A stretch of DNA of 64,000 nt, from the NCBI GenBank assembly GCA_017408825.1, contig JAFQTX010000035.1, forward strand, positions 47,656 through 111,655, given 5' to 3'. Numbering within the stretch: position 1 is the stretch's first letter; each line of letters starts with the position of its first letter. A program made the translations under genes and the position numbers. The notes under the pieces were generated by a model. It was not told the DNA's origin. It saw nothing but the letters and a program-made list of their open reading frames with translations, and did not search any database. This document shows, piece after piece, positions 63,669 through 64,000 of the stretch. The DNA comes from Alistipes sp. GTDB taxonomy: Bacteria; Bacteroidota; Bacteroidia; Bacteroidales; Rikenellaceae.

Positions 63669-64000
63669 ATGCGACTACAACACTTCGTAATAACCCTGAC
63701 ACTTCTTCTTGCCTCGTGCCAGGCAAAGGGCCAAAACCCTGCGGAACACTACCTTGACGAGGGTATCAGCCGAGAGCTTGCCCAGTGGCGCAAGGCTACA
63801 ATAGATAGCGTGGAGTACACCCTACTCTTCGACCTCGTAGCAAACCGAGGTGTGGCAGCAGTTGGCTTTACGCTTGAAAAGCCACAAGATATCATCATCG
63901 ACTTTCGCCGAACGGAGCTCGTGACAGGTGTGAGGATGTTCGATAGCAACGAGAGTGTGGAGTATAGCCTCTGTAACGAGCATATCGTAATACCAGAGTC
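63669..64000 (+). CDS. Probable M1-family metallopeptidase lipoprotein (partial)
   Basis: Only the first 110 residues lie in the window; the frame is open to the edge. Lipoprotein signal LLLASC (Cys17), then GISRELAQWRKATIDSVEYT and LLFDLVANRGVAAVGFTLEK, the start of the N-terminal beta domain of M1 (aminopeptidase N-like) proteins as seen in Bacteroidetes. The zinc-binding HExxH motif would be beyond the window, so the assignment is provisional. Confidence 0.6.
   Translation, partial: MRLQHFVITLTLLLASCQAKGQNPAEHYLDEGISRELAQWRKATIDSVEYTLLFDLVANRGVAAVGFTLEKPQDIIIDFRRTELVTGVRMFDSNESVEYSLCNEHIVIPE

Overview
The window looks like chromosome from a member of the Bacteroidales, most plausibly Alistipes or another Rikenellaceae. 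The evidence is the fused lpxC-fabZ gene, promoters of the Bacteroidetes type (TTTG around -33, TAnnTTTG around -7), many BACON-domain lipoproteins, a SIMPL-domain protein, a fimbrillin-like lipoprotein and the pyrG-yidC gene order. Genus is inference; no rRNA or tRNA gene was seen.

Layout. 0-2.5 kb: lipid A genes lpxA and lpxC/fabZ (minus), divergent from a TonB-like protein, two small envelope proteins and a cation/proton antiporter (2.5-5.9 kb, plus). 6.4-10.1 kb: argR, divergent from two repeat-built lipoproteins. 10.3-18.5 kb: thiL, then minus-strand genes comprising an ackA-ptb-buk acyl-phosphate kinase operon, followed by aroQ, a flippase and two tandem YD-repeat lipoproteins. 18.8-24.5 kb: a DUF349 protein, pyrG and yidC. 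25-27.8 kb: a small phage-derived module (S24-type repressor, a 95-residue protein, an orphan terminase large subunit). 27.8-32.2 kb: an S9 peptidase and proS. 32.7-37.2 kb: a potABCD polyamine transporter operon. 37.3-40.7 kb: an outer-membrane protein, an MFS transporter and a membrane protein/winged-helix regulator pair. 40.9-47.7 kb and 55.3-63.5 kb: two clusters of surface lipoproteins, most with BACON domains. 47.7-54.9 kb: SIMPL protein, unknown protein, flavin reductase, LtaS-like transferase, rnhA and valS. The right edge cuts a probable M1 peptidase lipoprotein.

The most unusual content is between genes. First, a family of about 125-nt imperfect palindromes has at least nine copies at five loci. 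Their arms change while pairing is kept and a set of unpaired motifs is constant. At each locus one end coincides with the UAA stop codon of a gene (lpxA, argR, buk, the S24 repressor, proS), always in the same orientation relative to that gene. Second, hairpins built from 9-nt tandem repeats lie between many genes. The largest is a roughly 1-kb array of nine units at 57.1-58.1 kb next to a four-helix-bundle gene that is itself flanked by duplicated terminator-plus-repeat sequence. Third, several predicted mRNAs begin with a hairpin placed almost at the expected transcription start.

Coordinates were read by eye. Promoters, terminators and RNA pairings are pattern matches and were not computed.
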